Below, one piece after another: positions 27,012-36,261 of a stretch of DNA of 64,000 nt (positions are counted from its first letter, which is position 1; each line of letters opens with the position of its first letter). Source of the DNA: Rhodococcus sp. BP22 (GTDB lineage: Bacteria; Actinomycetota; Actinomycetes; Mycobacteriales; Mycobacteriaceae); the NCBI RefSeq assembly GCF_014281965.1, contig NZ_JACFTB010000006.1:62001-126000 (forward strand), read 5' to 3'. The notes beneath the pieces are model-generated. The model had not been told where the DNA came from and did not search any database. It saw nothing but the letters and a program-made list of their open reading frames with translations. The translations under genes and the position numbers were made by a program.

Positions 27012-28208
27012 GTGAAGACACAGGTCGGAATCATCGGGGCGGGTCCTGCCGGATTGATGCTCTCCCATCTGCTCCATCTGAAGGGCATCGAGTCGGTCGT
27101 GTTGGAGAGCCGCACACGCGAAGACGTCGAAAGCACTGTTCGTGCCGGGGTGCTCGAACAGAACACCGTCGATCTGTTGCACGACGTCGGACTCGGCGCT
27201 CGGGTTCAGGCGGAAGGTCTGCAGCATCACGGCATCGAACTTCGGTTCGCCGGCCGCGGTCACCGCATCGACTTCGACGAGCTCACCCCGGGTAGGTCCG
27301 TCACCGTCTATCCACAGCACAATGTCCTCGAAGACCTCATTGCGAGGCGTCTGACCGACGGGGGCGATATTCGTTTCGGCGTCACCGAGGTTGCCGTGCA
27401 TGCGCATGACACCGATGCCCCGCGAATCAGCTTCCTCGACGAGGACGGAAACGCGCAGAGCCTGATGTGCTCACTCGTAGCCGGTTGCGACGGGTCGAGT
27501 AGCCGCACCCGCGGGCTGATCCCCGAGACCTCGGTACGCACCGACTATTTTCGACAGTATCCGTTCGCATGGTTCGGAATTCTGGCCGAAGCACCACCAT
27601 CCTCGGAGGAGTTGATCTACGCCAACCATCCGCGCGGGTTCGCGTTGATCAGTACCAGAAGCCCACTCGTGCAACGACATTACTTTCAAGTCGATCCGGA
27701 TGACTCGGTCGAGAGCTGGCCCGACGACCGCATCTGGTCCGAACTGCACGCCCGTGTCGACGGCGACGGCGCGGAGATCCAGGATGGCCGGATAGTGTCC
27801 AAAACGATCTTGCAGTTTCGCAGCCTCGTCTGCGAACCCATGCAGTATGGAAGCCTGTTTCTCGCGGGCGACGCTGCGCATACCGTTCCACCGACCGGCG
27901 CCAAAGGGATGAACCTCGCCATCGCTGATGTCTACGTGCTGGCGAAGGCAATGGATGAGTATTTCTCCAAGAACCAGCGCGCTGCTCTCGACGGCTACAC
28001 AGCCACCGTACTTCCGCGGGTGTGGCGGACCCAGCATTTCTCGTGGTGGATGTCTTCGATGCTGCACAAGCTTCCAGAAGAGACAGGTTTCGACCACAAA
28101 CGCCAGGTAGCCGAGCTCGAGATGATCATCCGTTCCGTCGCCGGCCGGACGCTCCTTGCCGAGAACTACGTCGGAATGCCACTCGAGGGCACGTTCCATC
28201 GATCGTGA
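27012..28208 (+). CDS. pobA: 4-Hydroxybenzoate 3-monooxygenase
   Basis: 398 residues, close to the 394 of Pseudomonas PobA. FAD-binding GAGPAGLMLSHLLHLKG at the N-terminus, the VAGCDGSSSRTR motif (DG fingerprint) and GDAAHTVPPTGAKGMNLAIADV (GD fingerprint) are all present. Blocks such as VRAGVLEQ, ERQ-like HHGIELRF and YFQ.D match PobA. It hydroxylates 4-hydroxybenzoate to protocatechuate with NAD(P)H. No protocatechuate ring-cleavage genes are near. The GTG at 27012 is the family start. Confidence 0.88.
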   Translation: MKTQVGIIGAGPAGLMLSHLLHLKGIESVVLESRTREDVESTVRAGVLEQNTVDLLHDVGLGARVQAEGLQHHGIELRFAGRGHRIDFDELTPGRSVTVYPQHNVLEDLIARRLTDGGDIRFGVTEVAVHAHDTDAPRISFLDEDGNAQSLMCSLVAGCDGSSSRTRGLIPETSVRTDYFRQYPFAWFGILAEAPPSSEELIYANHPRGFALISTRSPLVQRHYFQVDPDDSVESWPDDRIWSELHARVDGDGAEIQDGRIVSKTILQFRSLVCEPMQYGSLFLAGDAAHTVPPTGAKGMNLAIADVYVLAKAMDEYFSKNQRAALDGYTATVLPRVWRTQHFSWWMSSMLHKLPEETGFDHKRQVAELEMIIRSVAGRTLLAENYVGMPLEGTFHRS

Positions 28209-28304
28209 GCAGCGATGGCGATTCTTGCTTGCTCACCCGAGGCCGATCATTTACGACGCTGGTGCCCGATCTCGTTCTCCTGCAGTGCCGAGCCACGCCG
28301 ACAC

Positions 28305-29057
28305 CTAGAGCGCTTGCACCAAGGCCGGTAATCCGACTGCCGCAGTGGTTCGCCAGCGGTGGTCGGCCATATCGGATATTTCTGTCTCCACGGGGTTGAT
28401 CTCGACCACAGTTGCGTTGCAGCTGCGTGCCATCGCCGGCAGCCCAGCGAACGGGAAGACTGCGCCGGACGTCCCGACGACCAACACGAGATCAGCGTTT
28501 TCGACGGCGTTCACCGCTGACGTCCACTCGGACTCGGGAAGCGGTTCGCCGAACCACACTGCGCCCGGACGCATGGGTCCCCCGCACTCCGGACACGGCG
28601 GCGGTGGAACCCGCTCCGACTGCTCATCAGTCGGTTCGTATGCGGGCTCGGAGTGAACCCCACATTCGGAACAGCGTGGATCGAACAAACTACCGTGCAC
28701 GTGCGATATGACCTTCGAGCCTGCGCGCTCGTGTAAGTCGTCGACGTTCTGGGTAGCGATGTCGAGATGAGAACGCTGTTGCCACGTGGTCAGTGCGATA
28801 TGACCGGCATTCGGCTGCGCCCGGCGAACCAGCTCGGTGCGCCACTGGTACCAACCCCACACCAGATCGCTGTCGCGCGCCCAACCCTCCGGACTAGCCA
28901 GAGCAGCGGGTTCGAAGTTGGACCACAGTCCCGTCTGCGCATCACGGAAGGTCGGTATCCCGGATTCGGCCGACATCCCAGCGCCCGTCAGCACCGTCAC
29001 CCGCGATGCACTACGCGCGAGTGTGACTATGGCGCTTGACAGCTCGACGTTGTTCAT
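28305..29057 (-). CDS. cobB: NAD-dependent protein deacylase, class III sirtuin
   Basis: 250 residues. The NAD motif GAGMSAESGIPTFRD is at 25-39, the TQNVDDLH block at 102-109 and catalytic His121 in HGS. Zinc cysteines are at 129, 132, 155 and 158. WGWYQWR places Tyr70 and Arg73 as in SIRT5/CobB, the YxxR pair that binds succinyl or malonyl lysine, so desuccinylase as well as deacetylase activity is expected. The 96 bases between this gene and pobA hold nothing recognisable. Confidence 0.88.
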   Translation of the reverse strand: MNNVELSSAIVTLARSASRVTVLTGAGMSAESGIPTFRDAQTGLWSNFEPAALASPEGWARDSDLVWGWYQWRTELVRRAQPNAGHIALTTWQQRSHLDIATQNVDDLHERAGSKVISHVHGSLFDPRCSECGVHSEPAYEPTDEQSERVPPPPCPECGGPMRPGAVWFGEPLPESEWTSAVNAVENADLVLVVGTSGAVFPFAGLPAMARSCNATVVEINPVETEISDMADHRWRTTAAVGLPALVQAL

Positions 29058-29356
29058 GGTGGCTAGTGTGCCATGGCATACCGACGGGGATCTGGATGGT
29101 CTCGGGAGGGATCACGGCGCCTGCTGATGCGCGTGCCCATAGGCGAAACCCGGCGACCGAGGAGATCGAGTTCGACCGAAGAAGACCGCCAATCTGGACG
29201 GTGATAGCTTTGTGTGACAACACATTACGACTTTCAATTCCAACGCCACGTTACCCGTTCGTTACTTTTGTGATTAATCTGTTACCCAATGGGTTGCAGG
29301 ACGGCGACTTCCTTGCTTCATGCTTACCTCAGCACGATCTGCAACGAGGAGTGGGC
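29058..29356. other. Non-coding stretch with an AT-rich promoter-like part
   Basis: No gene is seen. The right half (about 29205-29300) is much richer in A and T than its surroundings. It includes two GTTAC copies (29250-29265 region) and a TGTGTGACAACACA near-palindrome just before them. It probably carries the promoter of the small membrane protein and EAL-DICT genes. Confidence 0.45.
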
Positions 29357-29554
29357 ATGAACTACGCAACGCTCGACGAAGATTCCCAGCGCATGACCCT
29401 GATCCCTCAGGTACATCATCGCCTTGTGCTCGGTTCCACCTTTGGAGCGATCGTGGCCGCCGCCATCGCATTGTCGGTGGGCGGACACGCCGTCACACTG
29501 ATGATAGGTGCTCTCGTACTCGGCATCGTCGGTCTCCTCGCCGCCACCCTTTGA
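29357..29554 (+). CDS. Small hydrophobic protein, 65 residues
   Basis: A hydrophilic N-terminus of about 25 residues (MNYATLDEDSQRMTLIPQVH) is followed by two hydrophobic segments, GSTFGAIVAAAIALSVGG and VTLMIGALVLGIVGLLAATL. GAGGAG lies 7 bases before the ATG. I recognise no family. It lies 28 bases before the EAL-DICT gene and may share its transcript. Confidence 0.65.
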   Translation: MNYATLDEDSQRMTLIPQVHHRLVLGSTFGAIVAAAIALSVGGHAVTLMIGALVLGIVGLLAATL

Positions 29555-29582
29555 TCTCCCCAGCCCCCGCGAGCGACACATC

Positions 29583-30692
29583 ATGACACTTCACTACTCC
29601 CCCATCTGCAGACTCGACGACGACGCGATCGGCGGTGTGAAGATCGATCTGGACGAGCACACCGACGGAACAAACGAGTTCGACGATGCTCTGCACAGCG
29701 CGTCGAGCACGGTGCTCGACAGCACCGGATGGATGACGCCATTGCTGATCGGCAACGGGATAGCGTCGGATGCTTGCGGGACGTTCGTCGTGCGCGAGAG
29801 TTCGATGGTCGACAATCCGGCGAAGACCTTGCTCGCTGTCGAGAAGGCCAGAGCACGAAACAGCATAATTGCAGTCGACGACGTCGGCGGACAGCTCGCG
29901 TCCTTCGGCATACTGCCTCTGATCGAACCCGACATCATCGTTCTGGCACCCGAGATGAGCGCTTCCGATCCTGACCCGTACGTTGCCAGGGCCACGCATG
30001 TTCTCGCGGCCCAAGCCGAGCGGACCGGTGCCGTGATAGTCGCCAGTGGCGTCGATTCCGAAGCCCATCGCGTCAGAGCGCTCGAGCTGGGGGCAACCTT
30101 CGGAATCGGTCTGCTGTATCCACCCATGTCCTCACCCAAGTCGCTGTCGGAGAGCGCTTCTCGTGCAGTCCTCGCGTCGCGCACCTGGAGTACCCCCGAT
30201 GCCGACTCGACGTCGCCGTTCGCCATCGCATCTGCCGGTCGTGTTGCGACCCGAAGCCGCAAGAACCTGCTCGTGGAAATGAGCACACACATCGAATGGC
30301 AGGCATCGGTGGCCGGCCCGGAGACCCTGGTGCTCGGGACTTTTCAGCACGATAGACATTTCCGAGGCAGCACGAAGGCCCGCTGGCAGGCGATGGCCGA
30401 ACACAGTGCCTATACCGGCGTGTGCGGCGTCGGGATGGCCGATACGTCCGATCCCCATATCCACCGAGCACCCCTCGACCCCGCCGACGGTATGACCGAG
30501 GAATGGAATGTCGTGGTTCTGGGGGCTCACTTCTGTTGCGTATTGTCCGCGCGAGAGATGAACTTCGGAGACTTGGGAATGGATCGGGAGTTCGACTACG
30601 TCATCTCGCACGATCGCTGCACCGTGGTTCGCTGTGCCAAGGCCATTCTGCATAGATTCGACGGTCCAGCTGGGGTTTGCGAGCCGAACTGA
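29583..30692 (+). CDS. Degenerate EAL domain with C-terminal DICT sensory domain
   Basis: 369 residues. Residues about 1-225 follow the EAL fold, with DDVGG where active enzymes have DDFGTG, and GVDSEAHRVRALELGATFGIGL where they have EGVET and the QG loop. The EAL signature itself and the lysine-aspartate pair are lost, so c-di-GMP hydrolysis is unlikely. Residues about 240-365 match the DICT domain: LVLGTFQHDRHF, EEWNVVVLGAHFCCVLSARE and REFDYVISHDR. DICT domains are thought to sense light or redox through a bound cofactor. Its stop is 3 bases from the stop of the convergent glycosyltransferase gene, so it may modulate that locus. The role is inferred. Confidence 0.78.
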   Translation: MTLHYSPICRLDDDAIGGVKIDLDEHTDGTNEFDDALHSASSTVLDSTGWMTPLLIGNGIASDACGTFVVRESSMVDNPAKTLLAVEKARARNSIIAVDDVGGQLASFGILPLIEPDIIVLAPEMSASDPDPYVARATHVLAAQAERTGAVIVASGVDSEAHRVRALELGATFGIGLLYPPMSSPKSLSESASRAVLASRTWSTPDADSTSPFAIASAGRVATRSRKNLLVEMSTHIEWQASVAGPETLVLGTFQHDRHFRGSTKARWQAMAEHSAYTGVCGVGMADTSDPHIHRAPLDPADGMTEEWNVVVLGAHFCCVLSAREMNFGDLGMDREFDYVISHDRCTVVRCAKAILHRFDGPAGVCEPN

Positions 30693-30695
30693 ACT

Positions 30696-32030
30696 TCACC
30701 AGGACAACCACGGCTCCGATTGGGCCACCTGCACACCTACGGTTGCAGCGGGGGCCCGGCGCACACCGAACAACGAGTTCATCAACTCCAGTTCACTCCG
30801 TCCGGATTCGGCGACCCAACGGCGGCTCCGATGGAGAGCTCGCGACGTCCACACCGTCACTGCTGCATCGCCAATTCCACTACCGCCATCGCCGGCGAAG
30901 TCGACTTTCACGCCGCCCGCAGCGCCTGGCCCCACCTCGGCACACAACCTCCGCAACGAGTCCTTGCCGAATATCACCCGACCGGACACCTCGACGAGAA
31001 ATCGGCACCGCGCACGTATCCAGTCGTCGGGTTCACCAAGATGGACCCGCGAATCATCCAGTCCCAGTTCGTGATAGAGATTCGCGGCGTTCGCTCCTAC
31101 GATCCAGACACCACAGTCCTCTGCTGCACCGACCGAAGACGCGATCGTCACCGACAACGACGCCGCGCTGTGCGAGTCCGACGCTACGATCACGACACAG
31201 TCCGGAACGCGGTATCGAAGCCCCGACCTTCTGGCCGCAGGGTCGGTGATCAACGGCGCAAGTTTCAAGGCCTCGGCATTCTTGGAGTCCGTTCGTGCCG
31301 ACACGGATCGCTCAGCCCAGTCGGGGCCGTCGTGCCAAGCAAGGGCTGTGCGTTCGTAGGCGAATACGGCGCCGGCCATGAAGGCACGGTTGGCGAACTC
31401 CCAGTCCTCCCCTCCGTACTGCACGAACGACTCGTCGAAACCTCCGACGGTATCGAACAGTGAACGCCCGCAGGTCATCACCGCGCTGATCATGTACTTG
31501 TACGCGTCCCATCCTGGGTGCAGGAGATCCCCTGTCCGCTCGTAAGCGTCGACCAGCCAGGCTGGTTCGGTCACCGCGGCCGACAAATGTTTACGCCTCC
31601 CGACCACCAGCGCATCGGGGAGAATCGAGGGCAAGCGTGTTGCCGCGCGCACGTAATCGGGCGTCGGCACGGTGTCTGCATCCAGGAAGCACAGAACCGA
31701 ACCGCGCGAGACGGACACCCCGAGATTCCGTGCAGCAGCCGCTCGAAAACCCCTGTCTTCCTGTCGGATGGTCACGATATTCAGCTGTGCGCCCCATCGA
31801 TCGATGGGCGGCGGCTGCGAGGATCCATCGTCGGCAACTACGACTTCGAGTCGATCTGCCGGGTAGGTCTGCTCGGCCAACGCGGTCAAGACGAGGGACA
31901 ACTGACTCGGTTGGTCGTAGTAGGGAATGATCACGCTGACGACGGGATATCGCGACGAGCCGTGCACACGGTCCCACTCGTTGTCGGGCACCAGCATCCG
32001 GCCATCACCGATATCTACCGTGCCGGTCAC
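30696..32030 (-). CDS. Family 2 glycosyltransferase with chondroitin-synthase-like end
   Basis: 444 residues. The GT-A core is at about 30-260: VVSVIIPYYDQPSQL, VVVADDGSSQ, FLDADTVP (metal DxD) and GGFDESFVQYGGEDWEFANRA, the acid-pair motif of Glyco_transf_7C. About 170 further residues form a second domain that I do not recognise. The GTG at 32030 overlaps the upstream stop as GTGA, so it is coupled to the preceding glycosyltransferase gene. Third gene of the leftward arm of a glycan-type locus. Confidence 0.82.
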   Translation of the reverse strand: MTGTVDIGDGRMLVPDNEWDRVHGSSRYPVVSVIIPYYDQPSQLSLVLTALAEQTYPADRLEVVVADDGSSQPPPIDRWGAQLNIVTIRQEDRGFRAAAARNLGVSVSRGSVLCFLDADTVPTPDYVRAATRLPSILPDALVVGRRKHLSAAVTEPAWLVDAYERTGDLLHPGWDAYKYMISAVMTCGRSLFDTVGGFDESFVQYGGEDWEFANRAFMAGAVFAYERTALAWHDGPDWAERSVSARTDSKNAEALKLAPLITDPAARRSGLRYRVPDCVVIVASDSHSAASLSVTIASSVGAAEDCGVWIVGANAANLYHELGLDDSRVHLGEPDDWIRARCRFLVEVSGRVIFGKDSLRRLCAEVGPGAAGGVKVDFAGDGGSGIGDAAVTVWTSRALHRSRRWVAESGRSELELMNSLFGVRRAPAATVGVQVAQSEPWLSW

Positions 32031-33043
32031 GCGGACCAACGTCGGAGTATCGCGTCGTACGCGTTCGCCACCTCGGCAGGCGACGGTGATGGAACGACGG
32101 ACTGGTCCGTCCACGTATCGGCGGGGTTCTCCGTAGCAGCCGCAAGCGCCGCATCGAGTGCACCGTCGACGTTCTCGTACATGGTGAGCACTCCCGGTGA
32201 CCGCCGGTTCAACTCTTCGATGTACCTGGTCCGGGGTACGAGTGGGCGCCGCCCTGCCGAGATCCAGGTATTGATCGAACCCGATGCCGAGAGGTGTCGA
32301 TGATGGGCAACTGGAACCGTGACCTCCCACATACGTTGCCGAAGTTCGTCGTCGTCTACAAACCCTGTGACGAGACACTTCCGCCCCGATACTGCTGCCT
32401 CGGCATGCAATTCCTCGGCCAGATACTCGTGGCCGGGAGACGGCATTCCCAGAGCCGTGAACCCCACGGAAGCAGGCAGCGCCTGCATTGCCTGCATCGT
32501 TTCGATGTGGCCTTTACCTGGGTAGAGGAACCCGAGCACTCCGACAGTCTGCCCAACCGTCGGCGGCACTCGCTTCGGTCGCATCGGGCCGGCAATCATC
32601 AACGGTACTACCGCGACCTCGACGAGTGAGTCTGCATCGGGATGTACGAACTCGCGCAGCAACTCCGCCTCGTGTTCGCTCGACACCACCACTCCCACAA
32701 CGAGATCGAGAACAGATCGATAGAATTGGACGCGGTCCGACATCGACGGTCCATCCGAGGGTTGCGGAAGATCGTGCAACGTAACCGAAACAGGCTTTCC
32801 GACTGCTGCGATCAGTTCTCGAAGATCGGTCAGCGCTTGCCGAGGGCTACTGCCGAACAGTCTGTCGGTGACATGGATGTGGACCAGAACGCACTCGAGT
32901 ACGTCGGTTGCCTCTGCACTGCAGAACCGAATCAGACGGTGGTCGAGATCTTCGGCCCGCGCCGCGTCGTACACGGCAAGGCCGTACCGGACGACGCCGT
33001 GTGTTTCAGGACCGACGACCAGATGACACACAGTGCCCATCAT
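32027..33043 (-). CDS. Glycosyltransferase, GT-B/GT4-like
   Basis: 338 residues. Signs of a GT-B fold are GPETHGVVRYGLAVYD at the N-terminus, VGVLGFLYPGKGHIETMQAM in the middle and a sugar-nucleotide-type C-terminal half with HRHLSASGSINTWISAGRRPLV. The glutamate-rich EX7E motif of GT4 is not obvious, so activity and donor are uncertain. Starts at 33043 and 33040 are both ATG; the first overlaps the upstream stop as ATGA. It overlaps the next gene by GTGA. Confidence 0.7.
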   Translation of the reverse strand: MMGTVCHLVVGPETHGVVRYGLAVYDAARAEDLDHRLIRFCSAEATDVLECVLVHIHVTDRLFGSSPRQALTDLRELIAAVGKPVSVTLHDLPQPSDGPSMSDRVQFYRSVLDLVVGVVVSSEHEAELLREFVHPDADSLVEVAVVPLMIAGPMRPKRVPPTVGQTVGVLGFLYPGKGHIETMQAMQALPASVGFTALGMPSPGHEYLAEELHAEAAVSGRKCLVTGFVDDDELRQRMWEVTVPVAHHRHLSASGSINTWISAGRRPLVPRTRYIEELNRRSPGVLTMYENVDGALDAALAAATENPADTWTDQSVVPSPSPAEVANAYDAILRRWSA

Positions 33044-34002
33044 GTCGGCAAGCCGAGGACGTCGATCAGACCGCTGTATCGGCTCAGCGCAGCGCCTACG
33101 AACTCCGGATGCTGTGCATACCAGGACATCTGCTGATCGTGAATAGTCTTCTCTTCCAGTACTTCTCCATCGACAGTCCACGAGGACCGCACCACGGCAT
33201 CGAGACCGAGCGCATCGATCACCCGTCGCTCCAGCGGTGCTCGGACGACACCGAGCAGTTCGCGATCGACCGAAGACGGACCTGGCAGACCGAGCGCGTC
33301 GAGGATACGACTACCCAGCTCTATCAGGACCGCGTTGCCCGGGTGGTTGATGGTATGCGCGGCCGCGCTGCCGAGGGGGCGAAGAACATCGGAGATCGCG
33401 ATGTCACAGTCGCGCCGCTCGCGTCGCTCCAGTTCGGCAACGCTCGCCTGCGCGGCATCGACAATTCCCGCCGACGAGATTTCGAGATCCCACTCGTCGA
33501 ACCGCATTCGCCCGTCGCGGGCCGCCAGTACGGTCCGAAGGTCGTGATACGGCACACCAGGAGGTACCGCCGAGGGATCGCTGGGATGCCGAACGATGAT
33601 CTGCCAGGGATACAGCCCGGCGTACCGAATGACCGGCCAGATGAGCCGGGTCGTGATGGATGGGGCCATGTCAGTGAGGTCTGCGGTGCCGATGGGCAGC
33701 TCTCGGTAGCCGGCCCGGACAGGTTGCGCGATCAAGATCCGAGTCTGCTGCAGGAGTCGTTCGACATGCGGAATATCAGTGGCAGTCAGCTCGTGAACGG
33801 GCGGCACACGGACGGTGCGGAATGGGCTGTTCGCCGAGGACGCCAGCACGATACGCAGCGCTTCCGCCTGGCAGTTTCCCCAGACGAGCAGCACCGGACG
33901 GGTGTCCGAAGTGTCGGCATCGACGCCGTAGAAGCTGCCGAAATGCAGGGTTCGACCGTCCGCGGTCACGCGCTGTAGTATTCGTTTGTCACGCAAATAC
34001 AC
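33040..34002 (-). CDS. WcbI-type polysaccharide biosynthesis protein
   Basis: About 320 residues. The N-terminal block VLLVWGNCQAEALRIVL is the signature of the WcbI family, described as putative acetyltransferases in capsule loci. DLTDMAPSITTRLIWPVIRYAGLYPWQ and the long helical middle also fit. The start is unclear: GTG at 34002, TTG at 33996 (with GGGAG 5 bases upstream, the best ribosome site) or GTG at 33969. It is the first gene of the leftward arm and is divergent from the gene at 34076, with about 75 bases shared. Confidence 0.75.
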   Translation of the reverse strand: MYLRDKRILQRVTADGRTLHFGSFYGVDADTSDTRPVLLVWGNCQAEALRIVLASSANSPFRTVRVPPVHELTATDIPHVERLLQQTRILIAQPVRAGYRELPIGTADLTDMAPSITTRLIWPVIRYAGLYPWQIIVRHPSDPSAVPPGVPYHDLRTVLAARDGRMRFDEWDLEISSAGIVDAAQASVAELERRERRDCDIAISDVLRPLGSAAAHTINHPGNAVLIELGSRILDALGLPGPSSVDRELLGVVRAPLERRVIDALGLDAVVRSSWTVDGEVLEEKTIHDQQMSWYAQHPEFVGAALSRYSGLIDVLGLPT

Positions 34003-34075
34003 TCCCTCTCGAGCAGCCGGGCCGGGTTCGACACTCCCCCGTATATCCACTCTGCCGACAGAGGAACCCTTTATT

Positions 34076-35170
34076 TTGATCACGATCGCCTCGGTGCCCA
34101 CTGACCACCGATATATCACCAATCTTGCACCGGACACCGTGGACATGGGTGAGCCGGCCTGTCTCCGACTTCCCGATCCACGGCCGGTCGACGCCGAGGA
34201 GACAGACGCCCGGTGGTGGCCTCCTCGATGGCTCGAACCTCGATGGCTGACCGAGCACATCGATACGTTCGACGTGTTCCATCTTCACTTCGGGTTCGAT
34301 GCGGTCGAGCCTGCAAGGCTGACCGCAATCGTCGAGATTCTGCGCGCGCATGACAAGCCTTTCGTGCTCACCGTGCACGATCTGCACAATCCTCACTTCG
34401 CGGACAACTCCATGCACCTGGCACAACTCGACATTCTCGTGACTGCCGCGGACGACGTCATCACTCTCACTCACGCCGCCGCCGCGCAGATCACTGCACG
34501 ATGGAACACCCCTGCCAGTGTGCTGCCACATCCCCATGTCGCTCCGCTCGACCTGATCGGGCAGGTGCGGGCGGGACACGAGCGCGAGTTCGTCATCGGG
34601 ATTCACGCGAAGAGCCTTCGAGCAAATCTCGATCCACTGGCAGTCATGGACGTCGTAGTCTGCACCGCAGCAGAACTCGGAAACGCACGAGTGCAACTCG
34701 ACATCGACGAGGAAGTGTTCGCCCACCGTGACCAGCGGGGAGCAGTCGGTGCAGCGTTGACTGCGTACAACCGATTCCGCAGCGTCGACGTTCGGGTGCA
34801 TCGCCGCTTCGACGACACCGAATTGTGGCGCTATCTGCGAGAAATCGATGTGTCGGTACTGCCGTATCGATTCGGCACACACTCGGGCTGGCTCGAAGCA
34901 TGCTACGACCTCGGAACCGCCGTCGTCGCCCCGGACTGCGGATACTACGGCGATCAGAAACCCTGTACTACATATGAATTCGGGATAGACCGATTCGAAC
35001 CGGACACCCTTGCGCAGGCACTGCGCGATGTCCACGCTGCCCGTAGCCGGACTCCGGCCGCGTCCAGAGCCGAGCGGGAACGCGAACGCACCATGCTCTC
35101 CCGAAGACACTACGAAATCTACGAACGTGCACTGTCGCGAGGTAGCCGCATCCTGACCGAGGCCCGCTGA
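34076..35170 (+). CDS. Glycosyltransferase, GT-B type
   Basis: 364 residues. It starts LITIASVPTDHRYITNL, the usual opening of a group of actinobacterial GT-B enzymes. FDVFHLHFGFD, FVLTVHDLHNPH and VLPYRFGTHSGWLEACYDLGTAVVAPD (donor-binding end) follow. The TTG at 34076 is chosen because the family motif begins there and AGAGGAA lies 10-11 bases upstream; a GTG at 34094 is the alternative. Its stop overlaps the next ATG as TGATG. Confidence 0.72.
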   Translation: MITIASVPTDHRYITNLAPDTVDMGEPACLRLPDPRPVDAEETDARWWPPRWLEPRWLTEHIDTFDVFHLHFGFDAVEPARLTAIVEILRAHDKPFVLTVHDLHNPHFADNSMHLAQLDILVTAADDVITLTHAAAAQITARWNTPASVLPHPHVAPLDLIGQVRAGHEREFVIGIHAKSLRANLDPLAVMDVVVCTAAELGNARVQLDIDEEVFAHRDQRGAVGAALTAYNRFRSVDVRVHRRFDDTELWRYLREIDVSVLPYRFGTHSGWLEACYDLGTAVVAPDCGYYGDQKPCTTYEFGIDRFEPDTLAQALRDVHAARSRTPAASRAERERERTMLSRRHYEIYERALSRGSRILTEAR

Positions 35171-36261
35171 TGCGACCATTACGCATTGCGCTGCTCGGTT
35201 CGTCGAATTTCCCTATCGCCGAACCGTTTGCCGGTGGTATGGAGGCGCACATCTGGCAACTCGCCCACACCTTGACCGAACGCGGCCACATCGTGACGCT
35301 TTTCGCCGCAGAGGGGTCTTCGGTCGAGGTCACCGGCGGGAATCTTCGCGTCGCACAACTGGAACTGAGTGCGATTTCCAAAGCCGACATCACCACACCC
35401 GCGCTGGCAGTGAGCGAGCATCACGCGTACCTGTCGGTGATGATGGATCTGGCTTCGGACCTGCGGGACTCCTTCGACATCATCCACAATCACAGCCTGC
35501 ACTACATTCCTATTGCCATGTCTCCGACAGTGCAGACGCCGATGCTCACCACACTGCATACCCCCCCGTTCGCCTGGCTGGAGTCGGCCATCGCTGTGTC
35601 GGCGAGCCCTGCGTCGTCGTTCGTCGCGGTCAGTGAGCATGCCGCTCGCCAGTGGGCACCTGTGCTCGGTGAGGTTCATGTCGTCCCCAACGGCATCTCG
35701 ACGCAGCGTTGGCCGGAAGGACCCGGCGGAGACTATGCCGTCTGGTCCGGCCGCATGGTGCCGGAGAAGGCGCCCCATCTTGCTATCGATGCCGCGCGGA
35801 TGGCCGGAGTTCCACTTCGCCTCGCCGGACCTGTCTCGAATACCGAGTACTTTCGGGACCACATCGAGCCGCGACTCGACGACTCGGTGACCTACGTCGG
35901 CCATCTTCGTCAGCGGGAGCTCGCGACGCTCGTCGGTGCCGCCGCAGTCGCTCTGGTCACACCGGTCTGGGAGGAGCCCTACGGCCTGGTCGTCGCCGAA
36001 GCTCTGGCGTGCGGCACCCCGGTCGCCGCTTTCGACCGTGGCGGGATTCCCGAGATCCTCACCCCCGCCTGCGGCCGTCTCGCCACCGCGGATTCGGTGG
36101 AAGACCTGGCGATTGCCCTCACCGACGCCGCAGCACTCTCCCGGGGCGATGCCAGGGCCCGTGCCGAGACTGCATGCTCGGAAACTGCGATGGTGGACCA
36201 CTATTCGGAGCTCTACGAGCACATGATTCGTGAGACGACGGTTCGGCAAGGTGCGTCATGA
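35170..36261 (+). CDS. Family 4 glycosyltransferase
   Basis: 363 residues, complete GT4 layout. The N-terminal glycine-rich acceptor loop is FAGGMEAHIWQLAHTL. FDIIHNHSLHY and FVAVSEHAARQW follow, then VPNGI, and the donor site EEPYGLVVAEALACGTPVAAF with the EX7E pair. It transfers a sugar from a nucleotide donor with retention. Both ends overlap neighbours by 1 to 4 bases, so the four-gene arm 34076-38083 is a single translation-coupled operon. Confidence 0.87.
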   Translation: MRPLRIALLGSSNFPIAEPFAGGMEAHIWQLAHTLTERGHIVTLFAAEGSSVEVTGGNLRVAQLELSAISKADITTPALAVSEHHAYLSVMMDLASDLRDSFDIIHNHSLHYIPIAMSPTVQTPMLTTLHTPPFAWLESAIAVSASPASSFVAVSEHAARQWAPVLGEVHVVPNGISTQRWPEGPGGDYAVWSGRMVPEKAPHLAIDAARMAGVPLRLAGPVSNTEYFRDHIEPRLDDSVTYVGHLRQRELATLVGAAAVALVTPVWEEPYGLVVAEALACGTPVAAFDRGGIPEILTPACGRLATADSVEDLAIALTDAAALSRGDARARAETACSETAMVDHYSELYEHMIRETTVRQGAS

